Source: an uncultured Prevotella sp. | GTDB lineage: Bacteria; Bacteroidota; Bacteroidia; Bacteroidales; Bacteroidaceae | Reading direction: 5' to 3' | Assembly (NCBI GenBank): GCA_900548745.1 | Contig: URLQ01000001.1 | Coordinates: 6,489 to 70,488, forward strand | DNA length: 64,000 bases | Shown: positions 28,269-35,952 of the stretch, piece after piece | How the letters are laid out: every line of letters starts with the position of its first letter | Position numbering within the stretch: position 1 is the first letter of the stretch | Notes under the pieces: generated by a model | What the model was told of the DNA's origin: nothing | What the model saw: only the letters and a program-made list of their open reading frames with translations | The model's database searches: none | Made by a program: the position numbers and the translations under genes

Positions 28269-28898
28269 TTATTCTTTCATATAGACCTTCGCACTTACTT
28301 TTCCCTTGGAAATAAGGCCGCTACCTTTTGTTTCAGCCCATTTCCTCAGTTCCACCGTGGCTGACGAGCGTGCCATGCCAGTCAGCTCGGCATACTCCGC
28401 CACACGGATAAACTTGTTGCCCGGCTCCGACAGATAAGCGAAAAGCATATTCCTACGCTCCTCCTTGGTATAAGGCGAACTGTTAACACGGCGCACGCCG
28501 CCCCTCGTAAGGCTGCAACGCCTGTTGACGCTGTCAACAAGCCGTGCGTCGCAACGGAAATTGACATCCGTAACCTCTATCGACGCAGAGTTCAAACTGC
28601 TCTCATTCTCGCCGATTCCATCCATCCTTACACCCGTCTTTGTACCCAACGCGGCACGGAAAGTGCCGATGCCGTCGAGCGTCACCGTATGTCCCTGCGC
28701 AAGAAACTCCGACAGCTCTTCCGAAACTGCCGTCAGGGCATGCAGCAGACCTCCCTCCGTCAGTCCCTGGGCATGCGAACAGATATGCCTGATAAGCTCC
28801 TGCGTACTCACGTTTCCAGCATTCTCCATGCGATAATAGCACTTCTTCTCGCCCGTCCCATTCATGTCGGGCATCTCCTGCTTAATATATTTTGCCAT
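28269..28898 (-). CDS. HU-like DNA-binding protein with C-terminal helix-turn-helix-like domain
   Basis: This 209-residue protein resembles the HU-family (HU-HIG type) proteins of Bacteroidetes: VSTQELIRHICSHAQGLTEGGLLHALTAVSEELSEFLAQGHTVTLDGIGTFRAAL fits the HU dimer helices and the start of the arm. After about residue 140 it continues with a region (SPYTKEERRNMLFAYL, then FIRVAEYAELTGMARSSATVELRKWAE) that reads like a winged helix-turn-helix. It may therefore bind specific sites rather than act as a general nucleoid protein. A 21-bp tandem array lies 110-200 bp upstream. Confidence 0.85.
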   Translation of the reverse strand: MAKYIKQEMPDMNGTGEKKCYYRMENAGNVSTQELIRHICSHAQGLTEGGLLHALTAVSEELSEFLAQGHTVTLDGIGTFRAALGTKTGVRMDGIGENESSLNSASIEVTDVNFRCDARLVDSVNRRCSLTRGGVRRVNSSPYTKEERRNMLFAYLSEPGNKFIRVAEYAELTGMARSSATVELRKWAETKGSGLISKGKVSAKVYMKE

Positions 28899-29010
28899 GT
28901 CTGATTTATTTGTTTGATAATCAAAGTTTCAATAAAAAAGAAAATCTTTTCGACCGTAAAGGTACACAATTATATCATATAAACAAAGCAAACCATAGGA
29001 TAAAATTAAA

Positions 29011-29100
29011 ATAAAGCCTGTATTTTAATAAACAAAAGCTTTATTCAATAAAATAAAGACTATATTTTATAAAACAAAGGCTGTATTTATGTTTTATAAC
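29011..29100. repeat. Four-copy 21-bp AT-rich tandem array
   Basis: Units begin at 29011, 29032, 29053 and 29074, a constant 21-bp step. They read ATAAAGCCTGTATTTT, ACAAAAGCTTTATTC, ATAAAGACTATATTTT and ACAAAGGCTGTATTTA at their starts. The array lies between the divergent HU-like gene and nrdD and could be a binding array. Confidence 0.8.
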
Positions 29101-29240
29101 GTTCATAATATACTTAATATCACCCACTTTATAATTTATCGCTACAGATTGTACTTTTACTAATCGGCGTAAGTGATGCCGACGACGGATTTCAGCAAAA
29201 ACAAGGCTAATTTTTTTTTGATATATTTTACGCAAAAGAC

Positions 29241-29272
29241 TTTGTTTAATGCGTATTTTTTTCATACCTTTG
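29241..29272 (+). promoter_or_regulatory. nrdD promoter
   Basis: TTTG (29241-29244), a 20-bp gap and TACCTTTG (29265-29272) form a near-ideal Bacteroidetes housekeeping promoter. Transcription should start near 29280, giving an untranslated leader of about 205 nt. Confidence 0.8.
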
Positions 29273-29486
29273 CAGTCGAATAAATCAAACAAAACAGAAA
29301 ACTTTCCTACTTCAAAAACCAAAGAAGTTATCTAAAAAGAAGAACTTTACGGGACTGAAAATACAAAAGTTTTCCAAAACAAAAAGTTAACTCGTTGAAA
29401 ATCAACAGTCTGACTTACCGCAATAACACCAAAAGTTGTCCCAAAAGATAATAAACGAACAATAATACATAATACAAGTATCAACC

Positions 29487-31595
29487 ATGGAAATTAAGAA
29501 TTTCACCATTACGAAGCGGGATGGCTCAAAAGACTGCTTCAGTTTGGATAAGATAATGAATGCCATAATAAAGGCTTTCAACTCGGTAGACGAACCTGCT
29601 GACCTGGGTTGCATATCCAAAATAATTGCACACCTTGATATACATGAGAACATCACGGTGGAGGATATTCAGAACCAGGTGGAGGAAGCCCTGATGAGAG
29701 AGGGACACTACAAGGTGTCCAAGAGCTTCATGCTATATCGCCAGCGCCATACGGAAGACCGCGAGACGATGGAAAAGCTGAAGTTTCTGTCTGAATACTG
29801 CCAGGCATCGAATGCAGCAACGGGTTCGAAATACGACGCCAACGCCAACGTGGAGCACAAGAACATTGCCACGCTCATCGGCGAACTGCCTAAGTCGGGC
29901 TTCATACGACTGAACAGAAGACTTCTCACAGACCGCATAAAGAAGATGTACGGCAAGGAGCTGTCTGACAAATACATCGACCTGCTGACACACCACTTTA
30001 TATATAAGAACGACGAAACAAGCCTCGCCAACTACTGCGCATCCATCACGATGTATCCCTGGCTTATCGGAGGCACTACGTCAATCGGAGGAAACTCTAC
30101 TGCTCCGACCAACCTGAAGTCGTTCTGCGGAGGATTCGTCAACATGGTATTCATGGTGTCAAGCATGCTCAGCGGTGCGTGTGCCACTCCGGAGTTCCTG
30201 ATGTATCTGAACTATTTCGTGGGACTTGAATACGGCAAGGACTATTGGAAGCATTCTGACAAGGTGGTTGACCTGTCGGTAAAACAGCGTACTATTGACA
30301 AGATTATCACCGACTGCTTCGAGCAGATAGTATATTCCATCAACCAGCCTACGGGAGCAAGAAACTACCAGGCTGTGTTCTGGAACATAGCATACTATGA
30401 CAAACCATACTTCGAAAGCCTGTTCGGAGAGTTCTACTTCCCCGACGGAAGCAAACCGGACTGGGACGGACTGAGCTGGCTGCAGAAGAGATTCATGAAA
30501 TGGTTCAATAAGGAAAGGACCAAGACGGTGCTTACCTTCCCAGTAGAGACCATGGCTCTGCTATCAGACGGCAAGGATGTTATCGACGAGGAATGGGGAG
30601 ACTTCACGGCGGAGATGTATTCCGAAGGACACTCCTTCTTTACTTACATGAGCGACAACGCTGACTCGCTGAGCTCTTGCTGCCGACTGAGAAACGAGAT
30701 ACAGGACAACGGCTTCAGCTATACACTGGGAGCAGGAGGCGTGTCTACAGGTTCCAAGAGCGTGCTGACCATCAATCTGAACAGATGTATACAGTATGCC
30801 GTTAACAATAAGCTGGACTACAAGGAGTATCTGGCAAAGATCGTGGACCTCGTACACAAGGTGCAGATGGCATACAACGAGAACCTGAAGGAATTCCAGA
30901 AGCACGGCATGCTGCCTCTCTTTGACGCTGGATACATCAACATGGGAAGACAGTATCTTACAATAGGCGTGAACGGACTGGTTGAGGCTGCGGAGTTCCT
31001 CGGACTGAAGATTACTGACAACCCAGAATATCTCAAGTTCGTACAGGGCGTGCTCGGTATCGTGGAGGAATACAACAAGAAGTACAGAACAAAGGACGTG
31101 ATGTTCAACTGCGAAATGATTCCGGCAGAGAACGTAGGTGTGAAACATGCAAAGTGGGACAGAGAGGACGGATACTTCGTGCCAAGAGACTGCTACAACA
31201 GCTACTTCTATGTGGTGGAGGACGACTCGCTGAATATCATCGACAAGTTCAAGATGCATGGCGCGCCATATATCGAACATCTGACCGGCGGTTCTGCTCT
31301 GCACATGAACCTCGACGAGCACTTGTCGAAGGCACAGTACAGACAGCTGCTGAGAGTGGCTGCAAAAGAGGGATGCAACTACTTTACATTCAACATTCCA
31401 AACACTATCTGTAACGACTGCGGACATATCGACAAGAGATTCCTCAAGGAATGTCCACACTGCCACAGCAAGAACGTTGACTATATGACCCGTATCATCG
31501 GATACCTGAAGAGGGTCAGCAACTTCTCTGCTCCACGACAGGCAGAGGCTCAGCGCCGCTATTATGCCGGTAAAGAGAAACTCGCAGAGGCTTAA
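29487..31595 (+). CDS. nrdD: Anaerobic ribonucleoside-triphosphate reductase
   Basis: NrdD is the oxygen-sensitive class III reductase that makes dNTPs using a glycyl radical. The 702-residue protein starts with an ATP-cone domain (FTITKRDGSKDCFSLDKIMNAI), which senses dATP. The core follows, and near the C-terminus are four zinc-binding Cys (CNDCGHIDKRFLKECPHC) and the radical site Gly672 in TRIIGYLKR. Its activase nrdG lies downstream after a gap with a large hairpin. A strong promoter and a long leader precede it. Confidence 0.97.
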   Translation: MEIKNFTITKRDGSKDCFSLDKIMNAIIKAFNSVDEPADLGCISKIIAHLDIHENITVEDIQNQVEEALMREGHYKVSKSFMLYRQRHTEDRETMEKLKFLSEYCQASNAATGSKYDANANVEHKNIATLIGELPKSGFIRLNRRLLTDRIKKMYGKELSDKYIDLLTHHFIYKNDETSLANYCASITMYPWLIGGTTSIGGNSTAPTNLKSFCGGFVNMVFMVSSMLSGACATPEFLMYLNYFVGLEYGKDYWKHSDKVVDLSVKQRTIDKIITDCFEQIVYSINQPTGARNYQAVFWNIAYYDKPYFESLFGEFYFPDGSKPDWDGLSWLQKRFMKWFNKERTKTVLTFPVETMALLSDGKDVIDEEWGDFTAEMYSEGHSFFTYMSDNADSLSSCCRLRNEIQDNGFSYTLGAGGVSTGSKSVLTINLNRCIQYAVNNKLDYKEYLAKIVDLVHKVQMAYNENLKEFQKHGMLPLFDAGYINMGRQYLTIGVNGLVEAAEFLGLKITDNPEYLKFVQGVLGIVEEYNKKYRTKDVMFNCEMIPAENVGVKHAKWDREDGYFVPRDCYNSYFYVVEDDSLNIIDKFKMHGAPYIEHLTGGSALHMNLDEHLSKAQYRQLLRVAAKEGCNYFTFNIPNTICNDCGHIDKRFLKECPHCHSKNVDYMTRIIGYLKRVSNFSAPRQAEAQRRYYAGKEKLAEA

Positions 31596-31644
31596 AGCCA
31601 TGCGATAAAGAATGAAATTCAATTCAATCTAACTTCAATAGAGT

Positions 31645-31750
31645 GGCCAGCCCTACCCTATCTGCTGATTGCCGGAGAATGAATCTACTTCTCTGAATAT
31701 CTAAACGGATTCTGACAATCAGCAAAAAGGAAGGACTGGTCTGCTTTTTA
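31645..31750 (+). terminator. Large hairpin with T-run between nrdD and nrdG
   Basis: The region around TGCTGATTG (31663-31671) pairs with CAATCAGCA (31716-31724), and the stem continues outward imperfectly with CCAGCCCT (31647-31654) against GGACTGG (31733-31739). The loop is about 44 nt. TGCTTTTTACTC follows. It may be an attenuator that sets the nrdD:nrdG ratio or a processing site. Confidence 0.65.
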
Positions 31751-31882
31751 CTCTCTGACTATCCGTAGCCTTAACTTTCCAAGCCTTGTAGCTACAAGCG
31801 AAGGAATTGAGGAAAAGGCGAATGGAACAACCGACCGGCTGCTTCGCAAATGATGCTGCCGGACATTCAATGTAAGAAGAAT

Positions 31883-32350
31883 ATGCTTAAATACGTAAAC
31901 TGCGGCATCGTCTTTCAGGAGATTCCTGATGAGGTTACTTTGTCTATAAACATATCAAACTGTCCGTGTCATTGTCCCGGATGTCATAGCAGCTATCTGT
32001 GGGAAGATACGGGCGAGGTTCTTGACGAAAAGGAGATTTCGCGATTTGTCGGCGAATATGGTTCAAGCATCTCATGCATCTGCCTCATGGGAGGCGACGC
32101 CGCACCACAGGAAGTAAACGGTCTTGCCGCCTTTATACGCAAAGCTTATCCCGCAATGAAAGTAGGATGGTATAGCGGAAGGACTATACTTTCATCACAG
32201 ATAGGCCTTGAAAACTTCAACTATGTAAAGGTGGGACCATATATCAAGCATCTTGGTTCGCTGAAGGAAAAGACAACAAACCAAAGGCTCTACAAGGTGT
32301 TGGATGACAAATCTCTTGAAGACATCACTTCAAGATTCTGGAAGAAATAG
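31883..32350 (+). CDS. nrdG: Anaerobic ribonucleotide reductase activating protein
   Basis: NrdG is the radical SAM activase that installs the glycyl radical on NrdD. With the start at 31883 (MLKYVNCGIVFQEIPDEV) it has 155 residues. The 4Fe-4S cluster Cys are in CPCHCPGC (Cys27, Cys31, Cys34, spacing CxxxCxxC), and CLMGGDAAPQE is the SAM-binding glycine region. An in-frame ATG at 31850 would add 11 residues without family support. The gene ends 8 bp from the convergent regulator gene, leaving no room for a terminator between them. Confidence 0.95.
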   Translation: MLKYVNCGIVFQEIPDEVTLSINISNCPCHCPGCHSSYLWEDTGEVLDEKEISRFVGEYGSSISCICLMGGDAAPQEVNGLAAFIRKAYPAMKVGWYSGRTILSSQIGLENFNYVKVGPYIKHLGSLKEKTTNQRLYKVLDDKSLEDITSRFWKK

Positions 32351-32358
32351 AAATCAGA

Positions 32359-32976
32359 CTATATCTCGTCAATAGACACATAGCCATGCATGACGGCATA
32401 GATAGTAAGGGAAGCTACGCTTTTACGGTTCAGCTTGTCTGTTATATTACGGCGATGCGTCACTATCGTCGGCAGACTGACATTCAGCATCTCTGCTATC
32501 TGCTTGTTGATGTATCCTTTTACAATCAGCGTAAGCACTTCTATCTCGCGGTCTGACAATATCTTACGAACATTCTTGTCTACCGGTGGAAGTGGCATTC
32601 TCTTGCCTCCCGGATGGGCACCTTGCTCAAGGGAGAGCAACGACTTTACAAGTTCCTTCTCCGATGCTGACACACAGAAGCTATGGAACTTATCGAGATG
32701 TTTCTCAGGTTCCGGCGACGTGGTCATCACAATCGTCTTCCGTCTGTTCTCAACAAAGAAGTCATAATGCTCCAGAAGGATATTTATAGCAACGAAATAA
32801 TGAAAGAACTGTTCGGGATGATTGGCCTGCAACTCACTGAAACTGTTATATGCCTCAACGGTAACACTGGGCATTATACTGTTTATCAGACTTTGCATGC
32901 CCATAGCGGCAAGAGTGTTTGAGTCTATAATGGCAATCTTGGGGACAGACATTCCACCGTGAAACTTTGGTTTCAT
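32359..32976 (-). CDS. LuxR-type transcriptional regulator with degenerate receiver domain
   Basis: The C-terminal 65 residues are a clear LuxR/NarL helix-turn-helix: LSDREIEVLTLIVKGYINKQIAEMLNVSLPTIVTHRRNITDKL. The N-terminal part (VPKIAIIDSNTLAAMGMQSLI) has the receiver fold, but the strand that should carry the phospho-acceptor Asp reads FVAINILLEHYD, with no Asp in place. It may be controlled by ligand, partner protein or level rather than by a kinase. The frame runs back to 33051, but that part is a 21-bp tandem repeat translated as a seven-residue repeat, so the start is here (MKPKFHGG) or at 32952 (MSVPKIAI). Confidence 0.85.
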   Translation of the reverse strand: MKPKFHGGMSVPKIAIIDSNTLAAMGMQSLINSIMPSVTVEAYNSFSELQANHPEQFFHYFVAINILLEHYDFFVENRRKTIVMTTSPEPEKHLDKFHSFCVSASEKELVKSLLSLEQGAHPGGKRMPLPPVDKNVRKILSDREIEVLTLIVKGYINKQIAEMLNVSLPTIVTHRRNITDKLNRKSVASLTIYAVMHGYVSIDEI

Positions 32977-33037
32977 AATTCTCTCATCATTAATCATAAT
33001 TCTCTCACTATCAATAATAATTCTTTCACTATCAAAT
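32975..33037. repeat. Three-copy 21-bp tandem array upstream of the LuxR-type regulator
   Basis: ATAATTCTCTCATCA, ATAATTCTCTCACTA and ATAATTCTTTCACTA begin at 32975, 32996 and 33017, a 21-bp step. The array overlaps the presumed translation start region of the minus-strand regulator gene, so it lies in its leader or operator region. Confidence 0.85.
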
Positions 33038-33044
33038 AATAAAG

Positions 33045-33113
33045 AAAACACGGAAAAACACTTTCGTTTTCTATCCGCAGCAAACGGACTTGACCAGTGT
33101 TTTTCCGTGTTTT
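33045..33113 (-). terminator. Strong terminator of the decarboxylase beta-subunit gene
   Basis: An 18-bp perfect inverted repeat pairs 33045-33062 (AAAACACGGAAAAACACT) with 33096-33113. The 33-nt loop holds a nested TCCG/CGGA stem. On the minus strand it ends in TTTTCTTTATT. It separates the decarboxylase operon from the regulator gene. Confidence 0.85.
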
Positions 33114-33149
33114 ACTATTCTATACAATATGTTTCCTTAAACATCCTGC

Positions 33150-34307
33150 TTATGACAGGAAGCCGAGCAATGCACCTGCTGCTACGGCAGAACCAATCAC
33201 ACCGGCAACATTCGGACCCATGGCATGCATGAGAAGGAAGTTGTGGCGGTCGTATTCCAGACCGAGATTGTTTGAAATTCTCGCACTCATTGGCACGGCG
33301 CTTACTCCGGCATTACCAATCAGCGGATTTATCTTCTTGTTCTTCGGCAAGAACAGGTTCATGAACTTGACGAACAGGATACCTGTTGAGGAAGCGATGA
33401 TGAACGCAAACGCACCAAGCATGAAAATAAATACGGTGTTGAGTGTAAGGAACTCGCTTGCCTGGGTTGAGCAACCAACGGTAAGACCGAGCAACACAAC
33501 GACTACGTCGTTAAGCGCATTGCCTGCTGTCTTAGCCAAACGCGTTGTCTTGCCGGATTCCTTCAGAAGGTTTCCGAAGAACAACATACCGAGGAGAGGC
33601 AGACCGGAAGGCACGATGAATGTAGTGAGCAACAGACCGATGATAGGGAATATGATTCTCTCTGTCTGACTTACACGGCGTGCAGGCTGCATGTGGATGA
33701 GACGCTCCTTCTTTGTAGTGAGCAGACGCATCAAAGGTGGCTGTATCACCGGTACCAATGCCATATATGAATAAGCACACACAGCGATGGCACCCATAAG
33801 GTTAGGACTCAGCTTTGACGAAAGGAAGATTGCCGTAGGACCGTCTGCACCACCGATGATAGCGATACCTGCTGCCTGATTCGGCTCAAAGCCAAGGGCA
33901 AGGGCAATCATGTAGGCTCCGAAGATACCGAACTGAGCTGCCGCACCGATAAGGATAAGCTTCGGATTACTGATAAGAGCAGAGAAGTCCGTCATGGCTC
34001 CGATTCCAAGGAACACCAATGGTGGATACCAACCCTGGCGCACACCCTGATAGAAGATGTTCAATACGGAATTGTCTTCATAAAGACCTATCTCCAGTCC
34101 GGCATCAGCACGGAACGGGATATTACCAAGTACGATTCCCAAGCCTATAGGTACAAGCAACAGAGGCTCGAAATCCTTTTTAATTGCCAACCATATAAAG
34201 AATATGCCGACAACAATCATTATGAGGTTTCCTACTGTGGCATTTACGAAGCCTGTGTATGTAAGAAACTCACGAAAGTTGCTTATGATGAAATCTAAAA
34301 TATCCAT
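33150..34307 (-). CDS. Sodium-translocating decarboxylase, beta subunit
   Basis: This 385-residue polytopic protein is the membrane pump of biotin-dependent Na+ decarboxylases (oxaloacetate, methylmalonyl-CoA or glutaconyl-CoA type). It releases CO2 from carboxybiotin and exports Na+. Family segments seen are GLYEDNSVLNIFYQGVRQGWYPPLVFLGIGAMTDF, the GGADGPTAIFLSSKL region and the conserved NNLGLEYDRHNFLLMHAMGPNVAGVIGSAVAAG near the C-terminus. It is the third gene of a gamma-biotin-beta operon. In Bacteroidales this set usually serves methylmalonyl-CoA decarboxylation in the propionate pathway; the substrate-specific alpha subunit is not in this window. Confidence 0.95.
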   Translation of the reverse strand: MDILDFIISNFREFLTYTGFVNATVGNLIMIVVGIFFIWLAIKKDFEPLLLVPIGLGIVLGNIPFRADAGLEIGLYEDNSVLNIFYQGVRQGWYPPLVFLGIGAMTDFSALISNPKLILIGAAAQFGIFGAYMIALALGFEPNQAAGIAIIGGADGPTAIFLSSKLSPNLMGAIAVCAYSYMALVPVIQPPLMRLLTTKKERLIHMQPARRVSQTERIIFPIIGLLLTTFIVPSGLPLLGMLFFGNLLKESGKTTRLAKTAGNALNDVVVVLLGLTVGCSTQASEFLTLNTVFIFMLGAFAFIIASSTGILFVKFMNLFLPKNKKINPLIGNAGVSAVPMSARISNNLGLEYDRHNFLLMHAMGPNVAGVIGSAVAAGALLGFLS

Positions 34308-34323
34308 AGTATGAGTATGTTTT

Positions 34324-34776
34324 TTATCCGATTGTTATTAAGGTGTCACCTTCCATTACGGTATCACCAGGGTTTACAAGAACAGATGTAACAGTACCGT
34401 TGCACTCTGCTTCGATATTGTTCTGCATCTTCATTGCCTCAAGCACAACAACGGTATCGCCGTTCTTTACGGTGTCTCCGACCTTGACTTTCATTTCTGT
34501 AATAGTACCTGGAAGCGGTGCCTTGATCTTTGTTCCTGCTCCTGCAGCTGCAGCTGGCCTCTCTGCCTTAGGTGCTGCTGCTACTGGTGCCGCTGCGGCT
34601 GCTGGTGCTGCCGGCTTGACAGTTGGACGCTTCGGCATGTGTGAAGCCTTGATAGGCTCTTTCAGCTCTACCTCGAATGGAATGCCATTCACACTTACTT
34701 TGGCGATATTGCCTTCTACATCGACAATCTCTACGTCGTAGTCTACTCCTTGTACTTTATATTGATACTTTTTCAT
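34324..34776 (-). CDS. Biotin carboxyl-carrier subunit of the Na+ decarboxylase
   Basis: This 150-residue protein carries the biotin that moves CO2 between the alpha and beta subunits. It has a short N-terminal beta domain (MKKYQYKVQGVDYDVEIVDV), an Ala/Pro-rich flexible linker (about residues 50-85) and a biotinyl domain with Lys116 in the EAMKMQN motif. The stop is 16 bp from the beta-subunit start. Confidence 0.95.
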   Translation of the reverse strand: MKKYQYKVQGVDYDVEIVDVEGNIAKVSVNGIPFEVELKEPIKASHMPKRPTVKPAAPAAAAAPVAAAPKAERPAAAAGAGTKIKAPLPGTITEMKVKVGDTVKNGDTVVVLEAMKMQNNIEAECNGTVTSVLVNPGDTVMEGDTLITIG

Positions 34777-34836
34777 TGCTTATTGATTTAATTTGAATGT
34801 AATTATATTATTGCTTTCTTATTATCTGCAGAATGC

Positions 34837-35805
34837 CTACACGAGTGTATTTGTATCTTCGAGATGAACATTCCACATTGTATGATGTGGCTTGATTGTA
34901 ATGATATTGCTCTCTACATCATGGACATTATCCTGATACTGCATGAGTGCCATAGAGATTACCGCAATATACACTTCCTTGTCAACACCTCCGGACTTCA
35001 TACCATCCTTAAGTATTACCTTTGTCTTATGACCAGTCTCGACAAGTTTCTCTCCTGCCTTGACGGCAACATTCACCGGTGTGATGTCCTTTGCCTTCTT
35101 CAATGCCTGCTTATGCGACATGAAAATTCCAAGCAGTCTGAAGAATACATACAACAGAGCAAGACATGAGAACACGATTCCCATTGACAAGATTGCGATA
35201 CCATAACCATGAGGGTCCTCACGCTTCAGCTTGGCAATCTTAGTCTCGCCAACATGAATATAGTTGTTTGAACCAGGTGTTACCTCATCAGCAGTCTTTA
35301 CAACCCACTTGTCTGCGCCGTCTTTCACACGGGCATAAGAAAGGTTTGGAGCAAGAGCAGGAACCGTAACGGAGTCTATAAGATCTACAGCATTTCCGTC
35401 ATACAGCGCTACCCAAAGTGCTTTCCCCTTTTCAGCCTTTACTGTAAGATGCTGCATTCCTTCTGCCGGATTGCTGCCAAAGTAAAGGATAAGGTGCTTT
35501 CGGGCAGAAAGCAACGTACGTTCGTCTCCATTTGGAATGACGCTCATCATCGCAATACGCTGAGGAACTGTAAGTTCTTTTTTCAATACATCGCGGTTTG
35601 TAGTAATGTACATACCACGGACATTGTAAGACGAGTAAGCGATATTGGACAGTTCCAACCAACCATTATACCTGCCATACTCGTCAACAATACTTGCTGT
35701 ATTGTTTGTCATCACTTCATTAATCTTTATGTTTCTGGCGCCCTGACCAAAAACAGACAGTGATGACACAAAGACAGCAAATAATGCTAAACTGATCTTT
35801 TTCAT
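34837..35805 (-). CDS. OadG-like gamma subunit with N-terminal lamin-tail-like domain
   Basis: This 322-residue exported protein combines a signal peptide (to about residue 21), an extracytoplasmic beta domain (IKINEVMTNNTASIVDEYGRYNGWLELSN) that resembles a lamin-tail (LTD) fold, one membrane helix (about residues 205-232) and a cytoplasmic OadG-like tail. Classical OadG is only about 80-90 residues: one helix and a tail that anchors the complex. Here the added domain lies outside the inner membrane. It is first in the operon. The combination appears known in Bacteroidales; what the LTD part binds is unknown. Confidence 0.85.
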   Translation of the reverse strand: MKKISLALFAVFVSSLSVFGQGARNIKINEVMTNNTASIVDEYGRYNGWLELSNIAYSSYNVRGMYITTNRDVLKKELTVPQRIAMMSVIPNGDERTLLSARKHLILYFGSNPAEGMQHLTVKAEKGKALWVALYDGNAVDLIDSVTVPALAPNLSYARVKDGADKWVVKTADEVTPGSNNYIHVGETKIAKLKREDPHGYGIAILSMGIVFSCLALLYVFFRLLGIFMSHKQALKKAKDITPVNVAVKAGEKLVETGHKTKVILKDGMKSGGVDKEVYIAVISMALMQYQDNVHDVESNIITIKPHHTMWNVHLEDTNTLV

Positions 35806-35952
35806 ACTATTATATATAAGTTATTAATTATTATGCGTGTTATTATAAAGTCCGTGAATGAGTATATTGCACTTTATCTCAGCAACTCTCTCTGCATCGA
35901 GCATGATACGAAAGAGCTTTGATATACAACACACTCACTCACAGAGGTCGTA

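Larger units (their letters stand above)
28899..29486. other. 588-bp gap between the HU-like gene and nrdD
   Basis: The divergent gap is very AT-rich. It holds a four-unit 21-bp tandem array (29011-29100), a strong promoter for nrdD (29241-29272) and a leader of about 205 nt before the nrdD ATG. I found no TAnnTTTG element clearly placed for the HU-like gene, no coding frame and no known riboswitch fold. Confidence 0.7.
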
